A DNA stretch of 64,000 nucleotides from Clostridiales bacterium (GTDB lineage: Bacteria; Bacillota; Clostridia; Oscillospirales; Oscillospiraceae). Positions 42,703 to 51,008 of the stretch are shown here, in pieces (within the stretch, counting starts at the first letter, position 1; the number at the start of each line of letters is the position of its first letter). The translations under genes were made by a program, and so were the position numbers. The stretch covers positions 1-64,000 of the forward strand of contig JAJQBR010000075.1 in NCBI GenBank assembly GCA_021203185.1, read 5' to 3'. The notes under the pieces are model-generated. The model did no database searches. It was not told the origin of the DNA and saw only the letters and a program-made list of their open reading frames with translations.

Positions 42703-43749
42703 ATGGCGGCAAAGAAAACCGGCCCGGATGCCGGGTTAGCTCAACTGAAAAAAGACCTTTCCGACGGAAATTTAGGGACCTGCTACCTCTTTTATGGGGA
42801 AGAAGACTACCTGCGGGACGACTATCTCAAAAAGATCCAAAAACAGCTCATTCCCCAGGGGATGGAGAGCTTTAACCTCCACATCTTCCAGGGAAAAGAT
42901 TTGGACCTGCGGGAACTGTCAGAGGCGGTGGACGCTTTCCCCATGATGAGCCAGAGGACGCTGATTCTGGTCTATGATTTTGACCTCTACAAAAACGAGA
43001 GCCGCAGAAACGCGCTGGAGGAGCTGCTTTCCGACCTGCCGGAGTATGTCTGTTTGATTTTTGTGTTCGACCAGTTGGAATACAAAACCGGGGGCAATAC
43101 CCGGCTGGGCAAACTGGTCAAAAAGACGGCTACGGCGGTTCAGTTCCAACCCCAGAGCCAGAGCGACTTGAACGCCTGGGTGCGCCGCCGGTTCAAAGCC
43201 TATGGCAAGGAAATCGACATGGGCATGGCGGAGTACCTGACTTTCCTCTGCGGGGGATTGATGACCGGCTTGCAGAGCGAAATCGACAAAATCGCCAACT
43301 ATGCCGCCGGGACGAACATCCAAAAGGCGGACATCGACACAGTGGCCGACCCGGTGCTGGACGCGCGGGTGTTCCAGATGACCGACGCGATCAGCGCCGG
43401 AAATTTCCGCCGGGCGGCAGAAATTCTATCTGACTTATATCTGATGCACACGGAACCCATTATGATTCTCTCTGTCCTGGGCCGCCAGATGCGGCAGCTG
43501 TGGTCGGCGCGGCTGGCGCTGGAGAACCGGAAGGGTCAGAACGCGCTGGCGGCGCTATGGGACATCCGCAGCGACTGGCAGGCCCGGAAACTGATGAACG
43601 CCGCCCGGCAATTCGACTTGGGCTGGTGCCGCCGGGCGGTGACCCTCTGCGCGGAGACCGACCTTGCCATGAAGTCCAGCGGCCTGGACAATGAGGAACT
43701 GCTGACCGAACTGCTGCTCCGGCTGGCGAACGGGGGTTCAAAATGCTAA
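42703..43749 (+). CDS. holA: DNA polymerase III delta subunit HolA
   Basis: A 348-residue clamp-loader subunit. CYLFYGEEDYLRDDYLKKI opens domain I, followed by FNLHIFQGKDLDLRELSEAVDAFPMMSQRTLILVYDFD. The C-terminal helical collar holds VFQMTDAISAGNFRRAAEILSDL and MILSVLGRQMRQLWSARLAL. It opens the beta sliding clamp within the clamp-loader complex. The start ATG lies one base after the comEC stop region (GAGGAGGATTAGC precedes it). The comEC-holA order is widely conserved in Firmicutes. Confidence 0.95.
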   Translation: MAAKKTGPDAGLAQLKKDLSDGNLGTCYLFYGEEDYLRDDYLKKIQKQLIPQGMESFNLHIFQGKDLDLRELSEAVDAFPMMSQRTLILVYDFDLYKNESRRNALEELLSDLPEYVCLIFVFDQLEYKTGGNTRLGKLVKKTATAVQFQPQSQSDLNAWVRRRFKAYGKEIDMGMAEYLTFLCGGLMTGLQSEIDKIANYAAGTNIQKADIDTVADPVLDARVFQMTDAISAGNFRRAAEILSDLYLMHTEPIMILSVLGRQMRQLWSARLALENRKGQNALAALWDIRSDWQARKLMNAARQFDLGWCRRAVTLCAETDLAMKSSGLDNEELLTELLLRLANGGSKC

Positions 43750-44345
43750 AGCTGAAAGAAGCTATAGTGGTTGAAGGCCGTTATGACAAAAATACCCTTT
43801 CCCAACTGGTGGACACTCTGATTCTGACCACGGACGGGTTCCAAATCTTTCACCGGAAGGAGCAGGAAGCCCTCCTGCGGCGGGTGGCCGCCCATCGGGG
43901 GCTTATCATCCTGACCGACAGCGATGGGGCGGGGTTTCTCATTCGGAACCACTTGAAAAGCATCCTCCCGCCGGAGCAGGTAAAGCAGTGTTATATTCCT
44001 GACGTGTACGGCAAGGAAAAGCGCAAAAAGGCCCCCGGCAAGGAAGGCAAGCTGGGGGTGGAGGGAATGTCTCCCGCCGTGCTGGAGACAGCGCTGCGCA
44101 GTTGTGGAGCCACGATTTTGGGAGAGACCGCTCCTGACCAGACCGCCGGGCGGGAAATCACCAAGCTGGACCTGTATCAGGTGGGACTTTCCGGCGGAGC
44201 GGGCAGCGCCCAGCGGCGGAAAGTTCTGCTGCGGACGCTGGATTTGCCGGAACATCTGACCGCGAATGCCCTCGTGCCGGTGCTGAACACGCTGTTGACC
44301 TACGAGGAGTTTTTGGCGATAGTGGAACAAATCGAAACCATTTGA
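43743..44345 (+). CDS. rnmV: Ribonuclease M5 (5S rRNA maturation)
   Basis: A 200-residue protein with an N-terminal TOPRIM domain. The catalytic Glu11 lies in IVVEGRYDKNTL, and the Asp pair in IILTDSDGAGFLIRN; a C-terminal DUF4093 domain follows (DLYQVGLSGGAGSAQRRKVLL). RNase M5 trims both ends of precursor 5S rRNA with the help of ribosomal protein uL18. It overlaps holA by 7 nt. It is somewhat longer than the B. subtilis enzyme but has all the acidic residues. Confidence 0.92.
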   Translation: MLKLKEAIVVEGRYDKNTLSQLVDTLILTTDGFQIFHRKEQEALLRRVAAHRGLIILTDSDGAGFLIRNHLKSILPPEQVKQCYIPDVYGKEKRKKAPGKEGKLGVEGMSPAVLETALRSCGATILGETAPDQTAGREITKLDLYQVGLSGGAGSAQRRKVLLRTLDLPEHLTANALVPVLNTLLTYEEFLAIVEQIETI

Positions 44346-44394
44346 GCTTTCTATGTCGAACCTGCGGCGACATAAAAAGTTTACAACTCGTTTT

Positions 44395-44436
44395 AATAGC
44401 GCGCTATTGACTTTTTGCAGAGTGCCGCCCTATAAT
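44395..44436 (+). promoter_or_regulatory. marR promoter with 14-bp palindromic operator
   Basis: TTGACT (44407-44412), 18 bp, TATAAT (44431-44436). The perfect palindrome AATAGCGCGCTATT (44395-44408) overlaps the first bases of the -35. It suggests autoregulation by the MarR protein encoded downstream. Confidence 0.7.
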
Positions 44437-44503
44437 AATGTCTGCGTAATGGAGGATGGTCAGATACCAAAAAACATCTTTTATGTGAAACGAGGTGAAT
44501 GGG

Positions 44504-44950
44504 ATGAGTGCCAAACCGGACGTTGCGGAGTTGCCGCCGGACAGCGGGTTCCTGCTAAAAAAAATTGACGAAGCCCTGAAAAAGCGGGCAGACCAGAGTT
44601 TGCGGGAGCTGGATCTGACCATCACCCAGAGCCATATTTTGCGTGTGCTGGACAGCCAGGAGAACGGAACCTGCACATTGAAGGAACTGGAACGCTTTTT
44701 TTGTGTGGCGCAGCCCACCATCGCCGGAACAGTCTCCCGCCTGGAGAAAAAGGGATATGTGGAGGCCCTGGCCGACGAATCAGACCGGCGGGTCAAGGTC
44801 GTTCGCCTGACGGAGCTGGGAAAGCGTCAGAATCGGCTGAGCCGGGAAAAAGTGCAGGAGACAGAATGGCAGATGACGGCCGGTATGACCGAGGAGGAGC
44901 AGAGAGAGTTGAAGCGTCTGCTGCAAATGGTCTACGAAAATATTCGGTAG
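44504..44950 (+). CDS. MarR family transcriptional regulator
   Basis: A 148-residue winged-helix regulator. The dimerisation helices are at both ends; the DNA-binding part contains LTITQSHILRVLDSQENGTCTLKELERFFCVAQPTIAGTVSRLEKKGYVEA (residues about 36-87), followed by the wing DESDRRVKVVRLTELGK. It lies directly before a two-gene ABC exporter and a MATE pump, the common layout for a ligand-relieved repressor of drug efflux. ATG 44504 is preceded by GAGGTG at 6 nt. An in-frame GTG at 44495 is inside that ribosome site. Confidence 0.92.
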   Translation: MSAKPDVAELPPDSGFLLKKIDEALKKRADQSLRELDLTITQSHILRVLDSQENGTCTLKELERFFCVAQPTIAGTVSRLEKKGYVEALADESDRRVKVVRLTELGKRQNRLSREKVQETEWQMTAGMTEEEQRELKRLLQMVYENIR

Positions 44951-44975
44951 CGGCGCAATTCATCGTCTCTGTCGA

Positions 44976-45004
44976 TTGACAGAATCAAAACGATTCTTTA
45001 TAAT
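44976..45004 (+). promoter_or_regulatory. Promoter of the ABC exporter pair, inverted repeat in the spacer
   Basis: Perfect consensus TTGACA (44976-44981), 17 bp, TATAAT (44999-45004). The spacer holds GAATC-AAAAC-GATTC (44982-44986/44992-44996). A repressor bound there would block polymerase. The repeat differs from the marR palindrome. Confidence 0.8.
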
Positions 45005-45048
45005 GTTCTTTATGGAAGCAAAAAACAAACTGAGGAGGTATATCCACT

Positions 45049-46800
45049 ATGCTCAAAACCCTTGGCGCGCACCTGGGCGAGTACAAGCGGCCATCCATTC
45101 TGACGCCGCTTTGTATGCTGCTGGAGGTACTCATGGAAACCGTCATCCCCTTGTTGATGGCCTCCATTGTTGACAACGGCATTGAGGCGGGGGACATCAC
45201 CCATGTATACCAAATGGGCGGCTGGATGATTCTCTGCGCCCTGGTCGGGCTGCTGGGCGGTGTGCTGGGCGGCAAGTTTGGCGCTCAGGCATCCGCCGGA
45301 CTGGCCCGGAACCTGCGGGAGGCTATGTTCACCAACATCCAGCGTTTCTCTTTTGCCAACATCGACAAGTATTCCACTGCCGGACTGGTGACCCGGCTGA
45401 CCACCGACGTGACCAACGTCCAGAACTCCTACCAGATGATTCTGCGGATGTGTACCCGCGCCCCGGCATCGCTGATTTGCGCCATGGCGATGGCATTCTT
45501 CATCAACGCGCGGCTGGCCAGCATCTACCTGGTAGCGGTCGTCGTCCTGGGCGCGCTGCTGGTTTTCATCTCCACCCGCGCCATGAAGTATTTCAGCCAA
45601 GTCTTTAAGAAGTACGACGACCTGAACGCCTCTGTGCAGGAGAACGTCTCCGCCATCCGGGTGGTCAAAGCCTACGTCCGGGAGGACTATGAGACCTCCA
45701 AGTTCACCAAAGCCAGCCAGAACCTCTACCGGATGTTCATCAAGGCGGAGGGCATCGTGGCCTGGAACACCCCGCTGATGATGGCCACCGTTTACACCTG
45801 TATCCTGCTGCTGAGCTGGATCGGCGCAAGGATGATTGTGGTGGGCAACCTGACCACCGGCGAGCTGATGAGCCTGCTGACCTACTGCATGAACATCCTG
45901 ATGAGCCTAATGATGCTGTCTATGGTTTTTGTAATGATTACCATGTCTGTGGCTGCGGCCCGGCGTATCTGCGAGGTGCTGGAGGAGGAACCCACGCTGG
46001 TCAACCCGGAGCAGCCCGTCATGGAAGTGCCGGACGGTTCCATCGACTTCAACCATGTGAACTTCGCCTATAAAGAGGACGGCAACCTGGTTCTGAGCGA
46101 CATCGACCTGCACATTAAGTCCGGCGAGACCATCGGCGTCATCGGCGGCACCGGCAGCGCCAAGACCAGCCTGGTGAACCTGATTTCCCGGTTGTACGAC
46201 GTGCGGGACGGCAGCGTCTCTGTGGGCGGCCTGGATGTGCGGCAGTACGACATGGAGGTCCTGCGAAATCAGGTCTCCGTGGTGCTGCAAAAGAACGTCC
46301 TCTTCTCCGGCACCATCCTGGATAACCTGCGCTGGGGCAAGGAGGACGCCACCGAGGAGGAGTGCATCGAAGCCTGCCAGTTGGCCTGCGCCGATGAGTT
46401 CATCGAGCGGATGCCCGACCGATACAACACCTACATTGAGCAGGGCGGCAGCAATGTCTCCGGCGGTCAGAAGCAGCGGCTGTGCATTGCCCGCGCTCTT
46501 TTAAAGCACCCCAAGGTGCTGGTGCTGGACGACTCCACCAGCGCCGTGGACACCGCCACCGACGCGAAAATCCGCAAGGCTCTGGCCGAGTTCATTCCTG
46601 AGACCACGAAAATTATCATTGCCCAGCGTATTTCCAGCGTCCAGAACGCGGATCGCATCCTGGTGATGGAAGACGGCAAAGTAAACGGCTTCGGCACCCA
46701 CGAGGAGCTGCTGGCCACCAACAAGATTTACCGCGAGGTCTACGAAGGCCAGACCCAGGGCGGCGGCGACTTCGACCATGCGACAGGAGGTGAGCAGTAA
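45049..46800 (+). CDS. ABC exporter half-transporter, degenerate-site subunit
   Basis: A 583-residue half-transporter: six membrane helices (about 1-310) followed by a nucleotide-binding domain. Walker A is the variant GGTGSAKTS (about residue 366), with Ala where Gly is usual. The signature is VSGGQKQRL. Walker B ends in LDDSTSAVD (about 488-498), with Asp where the catalytic Glu normally sits. This is the pattern of the non-hydrolysing site in heterodimeric exporters such as TM287/288 and BmrCD. It would pair with the next gene product to export drugs, lipids or peptides. Start ATG follows GAGGAGG; the stop overlaps the next start (TAATG). Confidence 0.93.
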   Translation: MLKTLGAHLGEYKRPSILTPLCMLLEVLMETVIPLLMASIVDNGIEAGDITHVYQMGGWMILCALVGLLGGVLGGKFGAQASAGLARNLREAMFTNIQRFSFANIDKYSTAGLVTRLTTDVTNVQNSYQMILRMCTRAPASLICAMAMAFFINARLASIYLVAVVVLGALLVFISTRAMKYFSQVFKKYDDLNASVQENVSAIRVVKAYVREDYETSKFTKASQNLYRMFIKAEGIVAWNTPLMMATVYTCILLLSWIGARMIVVGNLTTGELMSLLTYCMNILMSLMMLSMVFVMITMSVAAARRICEVLEEEPTLVNPEQPVMEVPDGSIDFNHVNFAYKEDGNLVLSDIDLHIKSGETIGVIGGTGSAKTSLVNLISRLYDVRDGSVSVGGLDVRQYDMEVLRNQVSVVLQKNVLFSGTILDNLRWGKEDATEEECIEACQLACADEFIERMPDRYNTYIEQGGSNVSGGQKQRLCIARALLKHPKVLVLDDSTSAVDTATDAKIRKALAEFIPETTKIIIAQRISSVQNADRILVMEDGKVNGFGTHEELLATNKIYREVYEGQTQGGGDFDHATGGEQ

Positions 46801-48716
46801 TGCCCGGACCCAACGGAGGAGGAAGAGGCCCTCAGGCTCACGGTCCTCGACCCAAGATCAACAACCCCATGAAACTGCTGTTTCGTCTGCTGGCGTACAT
46901 CATGAAGAGCTACGCCCTGGCCTGGATTGTGGTGGTCATTTGTATCGTGACCACGGTGCTGTCCACTGTGCAGGGTACGCTGTTCATGCAGACCCTGATC
47001 GACGACTATATCACCCCGCTGCTGACCCAGCCCGATCCCGATTTCAGCGGACTGGCCGCAGCCATCACTCGTGTTGCGATTTTCTACGTCTGCGGTGTGC
47101 TGGCGTCTCTGGTTCAGAGTCGAGTGATGATTTATATCAGCCAGGGGACCCAGAAAAAGTTGCGCGACGATGTGTTCTCCCACATGGAGACCCTGCCCAT
47201 CAAGTATTTTGACACCCACGCCCATGGCGACATCATGTCCATCTACACCAACGACATCGACACCATGCGGCAGATGATTTCCCAGTCCATCCCTCAGTTG
47301 CTGAACAGCGTCATCACCATTGTGGCCGTGCTGATTTCCATGATTCGGATGTCGCTGCCGCTGACCCTGCTGTCCCTGGTGGTGGTGTGCGGTATGCTGC
47401 TGGTCACCAGGAGCCTGGCCGGACAGTCCAGCCGGTACTATGTGGCCCAACAGAGGGACATCGGCAATGTGAACGGCTACATCGAGGAGATGATGGAGGG
47501 CCAGAAGGTGGTTAAGGTCTTCTGCCACGAGGAAAAGACCCTGGAGGAGTTCAAAAAGCGCAACGACCAGCTGTTTGACAGCGCCTACAACGCCAACCAG
47601 TTCGCCAACTTCCTGGGACCCATCAACTCTCAGCTCGGCAACCTGAACTACGTACTCTGCGCAGTGGTGGGCGGCCTGCTGGCCATCAACGGCTTCGGCA
47701 ACTTCACCCTGGGTCGCCTGGCCTCTTTCCTGACCCTGAACAAGAGCCTGATGCAGCCCATCAACCAGATTTCTCAGCAGTTCAACTTCATCATTATGGC
47801 TCTGGCCGGCGCGGATCGTATCTTTGCCCTGCTGGACGAGGAGCCAGAGGTGGACGACGGCTACTGCGAGTTGGTCAACGTGGTCAAAGCCGGCGGCACT
47901 CTGCTGGAAAGCCCCACCCGCACCGGTGTCTGGGGCTGGAAGCACCCTCACCGTCAGGAGGGCAACACCTCTATCACCGAACTGACCGGCGACATCGTCA
48001 TGGACGATGTGGACTTTGGCTACACCGACGACAAGATGGTGCTGCATAACATCAAGCTCTACGCCACGCCCGGCCAGAAAATCGCCTTTGTCGGCTCCAC
48101 TGGCGCAGGCAAGACCACCATCACCAACCTGATTAACCGCTTCTACGACATTCAGGACGGCAAGATTCGCTATGACGGCATCAATATCACCAAAATCAAG
48201 AAGCCGGATCTGCGGCGATCCCTGGGCATCGTCCTTCAGGACACCCACCTCTTCACCGGCACCGTCATGGAGAACATCCGCTATGGCAAACTGGACGCCA
48301 CCGACGAGGACTGCATTGCGGCCGCAAAGCTGGCCAATGCCGACGCTTTCATCCTCCACCTGCCAGAGGGCTACAACACCATGCTCACGGGCGACGGCGC
48401 AAACCTGTCTCAGGGCCAGCGGCAGCTGCTGGCTATCGCCAGAGCTGCGGTGGCCGACCCGCCGGTGCTGATTCTGGACGAGGCCACCAGCTCCATCGAC
48501 ACCCGTACCGAGCAGCTGGTGCAGGACGGCATGGATAAGCTGATGAACGGGCGCACCACCTTCGTCATTGCACACCGGCTGTCCACCGTCCGCAACTCCG
48601 ACTGTATTATGGTGCTGGAGCAGGGCCGCATCATCGAACGTGGCACCCATGACCAGCTCATCTCCGAGAAGGGCAAGTATTATCAGCTCTACACCGGCAA
48701 CGCCATCAACAGCTAA
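46800..48716 (+). CDS. ABC exporter half-transporter, catalytic-site subunit
   Basis: A 638-residue half-transporter. An N-terminal Gly/Pro/Arg-rich stretch precedes six membrane helices, and the membrane-to-NBD linker (about 355-395) is longer than usual. Walker A is canonical (GSTGAGKTTI, about residue 430). The signature is LSQGQRQLLAIARA, where Gln replaces the second residue of the common LSGGQ. Walker B is VLILDEATSSID with the catalytic Glu. Together with the preceding subunit, one ATP site would be active and one degenerate. Overlap by one base indicates tight coupling. The substrate is unknown; the marR neighbour suggests an inducible toxic compound. Confidence 0.93.
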   Translation: MPGPNGGGRGPQAHGPRPKINNPMKLLFRLLAYIMKSYALAWIVVVICIVTTVLSTVQGTLFMQTLIDDYITPLLTQPDPDFSGLAAAITRVAIFYVCGVLASLVQSRVMIYISQGTQKKLRDDVFSHMETLPIKYFDTHAHGDIMSIYTNDIDTMRQMISQSIPQLLNSVITIVAVLISMIRMSLPLTLLSLVVVCGMLLVTRSLAGQSSRYYVAQQRDIGNVNGYIEEMMEGQKVVKVFCHEEKTLEEFKKRNDQLFDSAYNANQFANFLGPINSQLGNLNYVLCAVVGGLLAINGFGNFTLGRLASFLTLNKSLMQPINQISQQFNFIIMALAGADRIFALLDEEPEVDDGYCELVNVVKAGGTLLESPTRTGVWGWKHPHRQEGNTSITELTGDIVMDDVDFGYTDDKMVLHNIKLYATPGQKIAFVGSTGAGKTTITNLINRFYDIQDGKIRYDGINITKIKKPDLRRSLGIVLQDTHLFTGTVMENIRYGKLDATDEDCIAAAKLANADAFILHLPEGYNTMLTGDGANLSQGQRQLLAIARAAVADPPVLILDEATSSIDTRTEQLVQDGMDKLMNGRTTFVIAHRLSTVRNSDCIMVLEQGRIIERGTHDQLISEKGKYYQLYTGNAINS

Positions 48717-48727
48717 CAGATTACACC

Positions 48728-48768
48728 AAAAGCAGCCTGTTCCGCCGTTTTCCGGAACGGGCTGCTTT
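48728..48768 (+). terminator. Hairpin terminator after the ABC genes
   Basis: AAAGCAGCC...TTCCG pairs with CGGAA...GGCTGCTTT around a short T-rich loop, ending in TTTGTC. It probably gives partial termination before the MATE gene. Confidence 0.6.
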
Positions 48769-48803
48769 GTCAGGCAAAAAACCGAAGAGGGGAGAGGGAG
48801 CAT

Positions 48804-50192
48804 ATGAAAAAAGAAGCGAACCAGACCAGTCAATCCGCCAGCCGCGACCTGGGCAGCGGCAGCGTCGGCGGCCTGCTGGCGCAGCTGGCCATCCCGGCGG
48901 TGGTGGCGCAGGTCATCAACCTGCTCTATAACATCGTGGACCGCATTTACATCGGTCACATTCCAGAGGTGGGAGCCACCGCCCTGACGGGCGTGGGCCT
49001 GTTCACCGCCATTTTGATGCTGCTCAACGCCTTTGCAATGCTGGCCGGGTCGGGCGGCGCGCCTCGCGCAGCCATCGCCATGGGCACCAAAAAGAACGAT
49101 GCGGCGGAGAAAATCATGGGCAACTGCTTTACGCTGCTGCTGTGCATGGCGGTAATACTGACCGCGGTGTTCTACGCCGCCGCGCCTACGCTGCTGCGGC
49201 TGTTTGGGGCCAGCGACGCCACACTGCCCTATGCCGTGTCCTATGCCCACATCTACATTTTGGGGTCGATTTTCGTCCTTATCGTCCTGGGCATGAACCC
49301 CTTCATCACCACCCAGGGCTTCTCCCGTGTCAGTATGCTGACCACAGTTATCGGGGCAGTCATCAATATCATCCTGGATCCCATTCTCATCTTCGGGCTG
49401 GGACTGGGGGTGCGGGGCGCCGCCATTGCCACGGTGTTCAGTCAGGCGGTGAGCGCGGTGTGGATTTTGCGCTTCCTGACCGGGAAAAAGACCATCCTGC
49501 ACCTGCGGCGGGAGAACCTGCGGCTGGAGGGGAATGTTGTTCTGCCCTGCCTGGCCCTGGGCATTTCCAGCTTCGTCATGCTCAGCACTGAGGGCCTGCT
49601 GTCCATCAGCTTTACCTCCAGCCTGTCCCGCTACGGCGGCGACCTGGCCGTGGGCGCTATGACCATCATCACCAGCGTCAGCCAAATGGCGGTGCTGCCC
49701 ATCCAGGGCATCTGTCAGGGCGGGCAGCCCATTATGAGCTTCAACTTCGGTGCAAAGAAGGAGCAGCGGGTCCGGCAGACCTTCAAGCTGCAACTGACCG
49801 CCTGCGCGGTCTACGCCACCGTTTTCTGGGCGCTGCTGATGCTGGTTCCCCAGGTGTTCGCTTCCGCCTTTACTGCCAACGCGGAGCTGGTGTCGTATAC
49901 CGCTTGGGCGCTGCGCATTTATGCGGCGGGTATTTTCGCCTTGGGCTTCCAGATGGCCTGCCAGCAGAGCTTTATGGCCCTGGGACAAGCGCGAACCAGC
50001 CTGTTGATGGCCTGTCTGCGCAAGTTGATTTTGCTGATTCCGCTGATTTTCATTTTGCCTCACATCTTCACGGGCAATCAGGTCATGGCGGTGTTCCTGG
50101 CGGAACCGGTCAGCGATGTTCTGGCCGCCGCCGTCACCGTGACCACCTTCCTGTTGAGCTTCAACAAAATCCTAGAAAAGGGCGCAGCATAA
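48804..50192 (+). CDS. MATE family multidrug efflux transporter
   Basis: A 462-residue membrane protein with about twelve hydrophobic segments in two related halves. LAIPAVVAQVINLLYNIVDRIYIGHIPEVGATALTGVGL is the standard opening of Na+- or H+-coupled MATE transporters of the DinF/MepA group (residues about 24-62); GAPRAAIAMG and GQPIMSFNFGAKKEQRVRQTF are also conserved. It follows the ABC exporter at 87 bp and may be part of the same MarR-controlled region, although a hairpin separates them. Start ATG 48804 follows GAGGGGAGAGGGAGC. Confidence 0.93.
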   Translation: MKKEANQTSQSASRDLGSGSVGGLLAQLAIPAVVAQVINLLYNIVDRIYIGHIPEVGATALTGVGLFTAILMLLNAFAMLAGSGGAPRAAIAMGTKKNDAAEKIMGNCFTLLLCMAVILTAVFYAAAPTLLRLFGASDATLPYAVSYAHIYILGSIFVLIVLGMNPFITTQGFSRVSMLTTVIGAVINIILDPILIFGLGLGVRGAAIATVFSQAVSAVWILRFLTGKKTILHLRRENLRLEGNVVLPCLALGISSFVMLSTEGLLSISFTSSLSRYGGDLAVGAMTIITSVSQMAVLPIQGICQGGQPIMSFNFGAKKEQRVRQTFKLQLTACAVYATVFWALLMLVPQVFASAFTANAELVSYTAWALRIYAAGIFALGFQMACQQSFMALGQARTSLLMACLRKLILLIPLIFILPHIFTGNQVMAVFLAEPVSDVLAAAVTVTTFLLSFNKILEKGAA

Positions 50193-50288
50193 AAAACCGT
50201 TGCGTTCGCGCTTTCCTTTTTGCCCGACTTGTGGTATCCTATCCTCAAGGTGATTTTCCAACCGGGACGGGCATAAGATACAGCGGTG

Positions 50289-51005
50289 ATGAAAATGGTG
50301 AAACCCCGACAAACCGCGTTTCTGTTCCTGCTGCTGTTCCTGTTGGCCCTGTCGTACCTGCTGTATTATCTACAGGGAAGCGTTCAGACCGCCAACTATT
50401 GCCGCTTTCCTGCTCAAACGCTGGTGATTGACGCTGGGCATGGCGGGGAGGACGGCGGCGCGGTGGCCCTTTCCGGTACGGCGGAGAGTTCTATCAACCT
50501 GGCCATTGCCCTGAAAATGGACCAGCTCTGCGGTCTGTACGGTGTGCAAACCAGGTTGGTTCGCACGGAGGATGTCTCCCTGGCCGACGTGGACGCTGCA
50601 ACCCTCCGGGAGAAGAAGCACTCTGACCTTTTGAATCGGGTGGCGCTGATTGAAGAAACGGAAAACGCCGTACTGCTCAGCATCCACCAGAACAACTACA
50701 CCAGTGCGTCCTCCCACGGGGCGCAAGTCTTTTACCGGGCCGATGGGTCGAGCCAGCAGTGGGCGGTGCAGCTCCAGGAGCTGCTGCGGAAGAGTCTGGA
50801 TCCGGAAAACACCCGCCAGGCCACGGAGATTCCCGACACCGTCTATCTGATGAACCACGTCTCCTGTCGGGCGGTGCTGGTGGAGTGCGGTTTTCTCTCC
50901 AATCCGGCAGAAAACGCTCTGTTGAAGACAGATGGATACCAGACCCGTATCGCGGCGGCGTTGACGGCTTCCTATTTGCGATACAATGAATCTTTAGGTG
51001 ATTGA
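50289..51005 (+). CDS. cwlD: N-acetylmuramoyl-L-alanine amidase (Amidase_3, CwlD-like)
   Basis: A 238-residue zinc amidase. One N-terminal membrane/signal helix (AFLFLLLFLLALSYLLYYL, about 9-27) is followed by VIDAGHGGEDGGAVALSG, which contributes the first zinc His and Glu. SIHQNNYTSASSHGAQVFY holds the second His, and LVECGFLSNPAENALL the catalytic Glu. The form and length match CwlD, which makes muramic-delta-lactam in spore cortex, although vegetative amidases of this fold exist. The start is uncertain: ATG 50289, a GTG three bases earlier, or ATG 50295 are all possible with a poor ribosome site. Confidence 0.85.
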   Translation: MKMVKPRQTAFLFLLLFLLALSYLLYYLQGSVQTANYCRFPAQTLVIDAGHGGEDGGAVALSGTAESSINLAIALKMDQLCGLYGVQTRLVRTEDVSLADVDAATLREKKHSDLLNRVALIEETENAVLLSIHQNNYTSASSHGAQVFYRADGSSQQWAVQLQELLRKSLDPENTRQATEIPDTVYLMNHVSCRAVLVECGFLSNPAENALLKTDGYQTRIAAALTASYLRYNESLGD

Positions 51006-51008
51006 CGA

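Noticed and set aside
46740-50063. A 1107-codon open frame on the minus strand across the ABC and MATE genes
   Set aside because: Composition is His/Gln/Gly-rich with no domain, and it is antisense to three well-supported transporters. It is a coding shadow.
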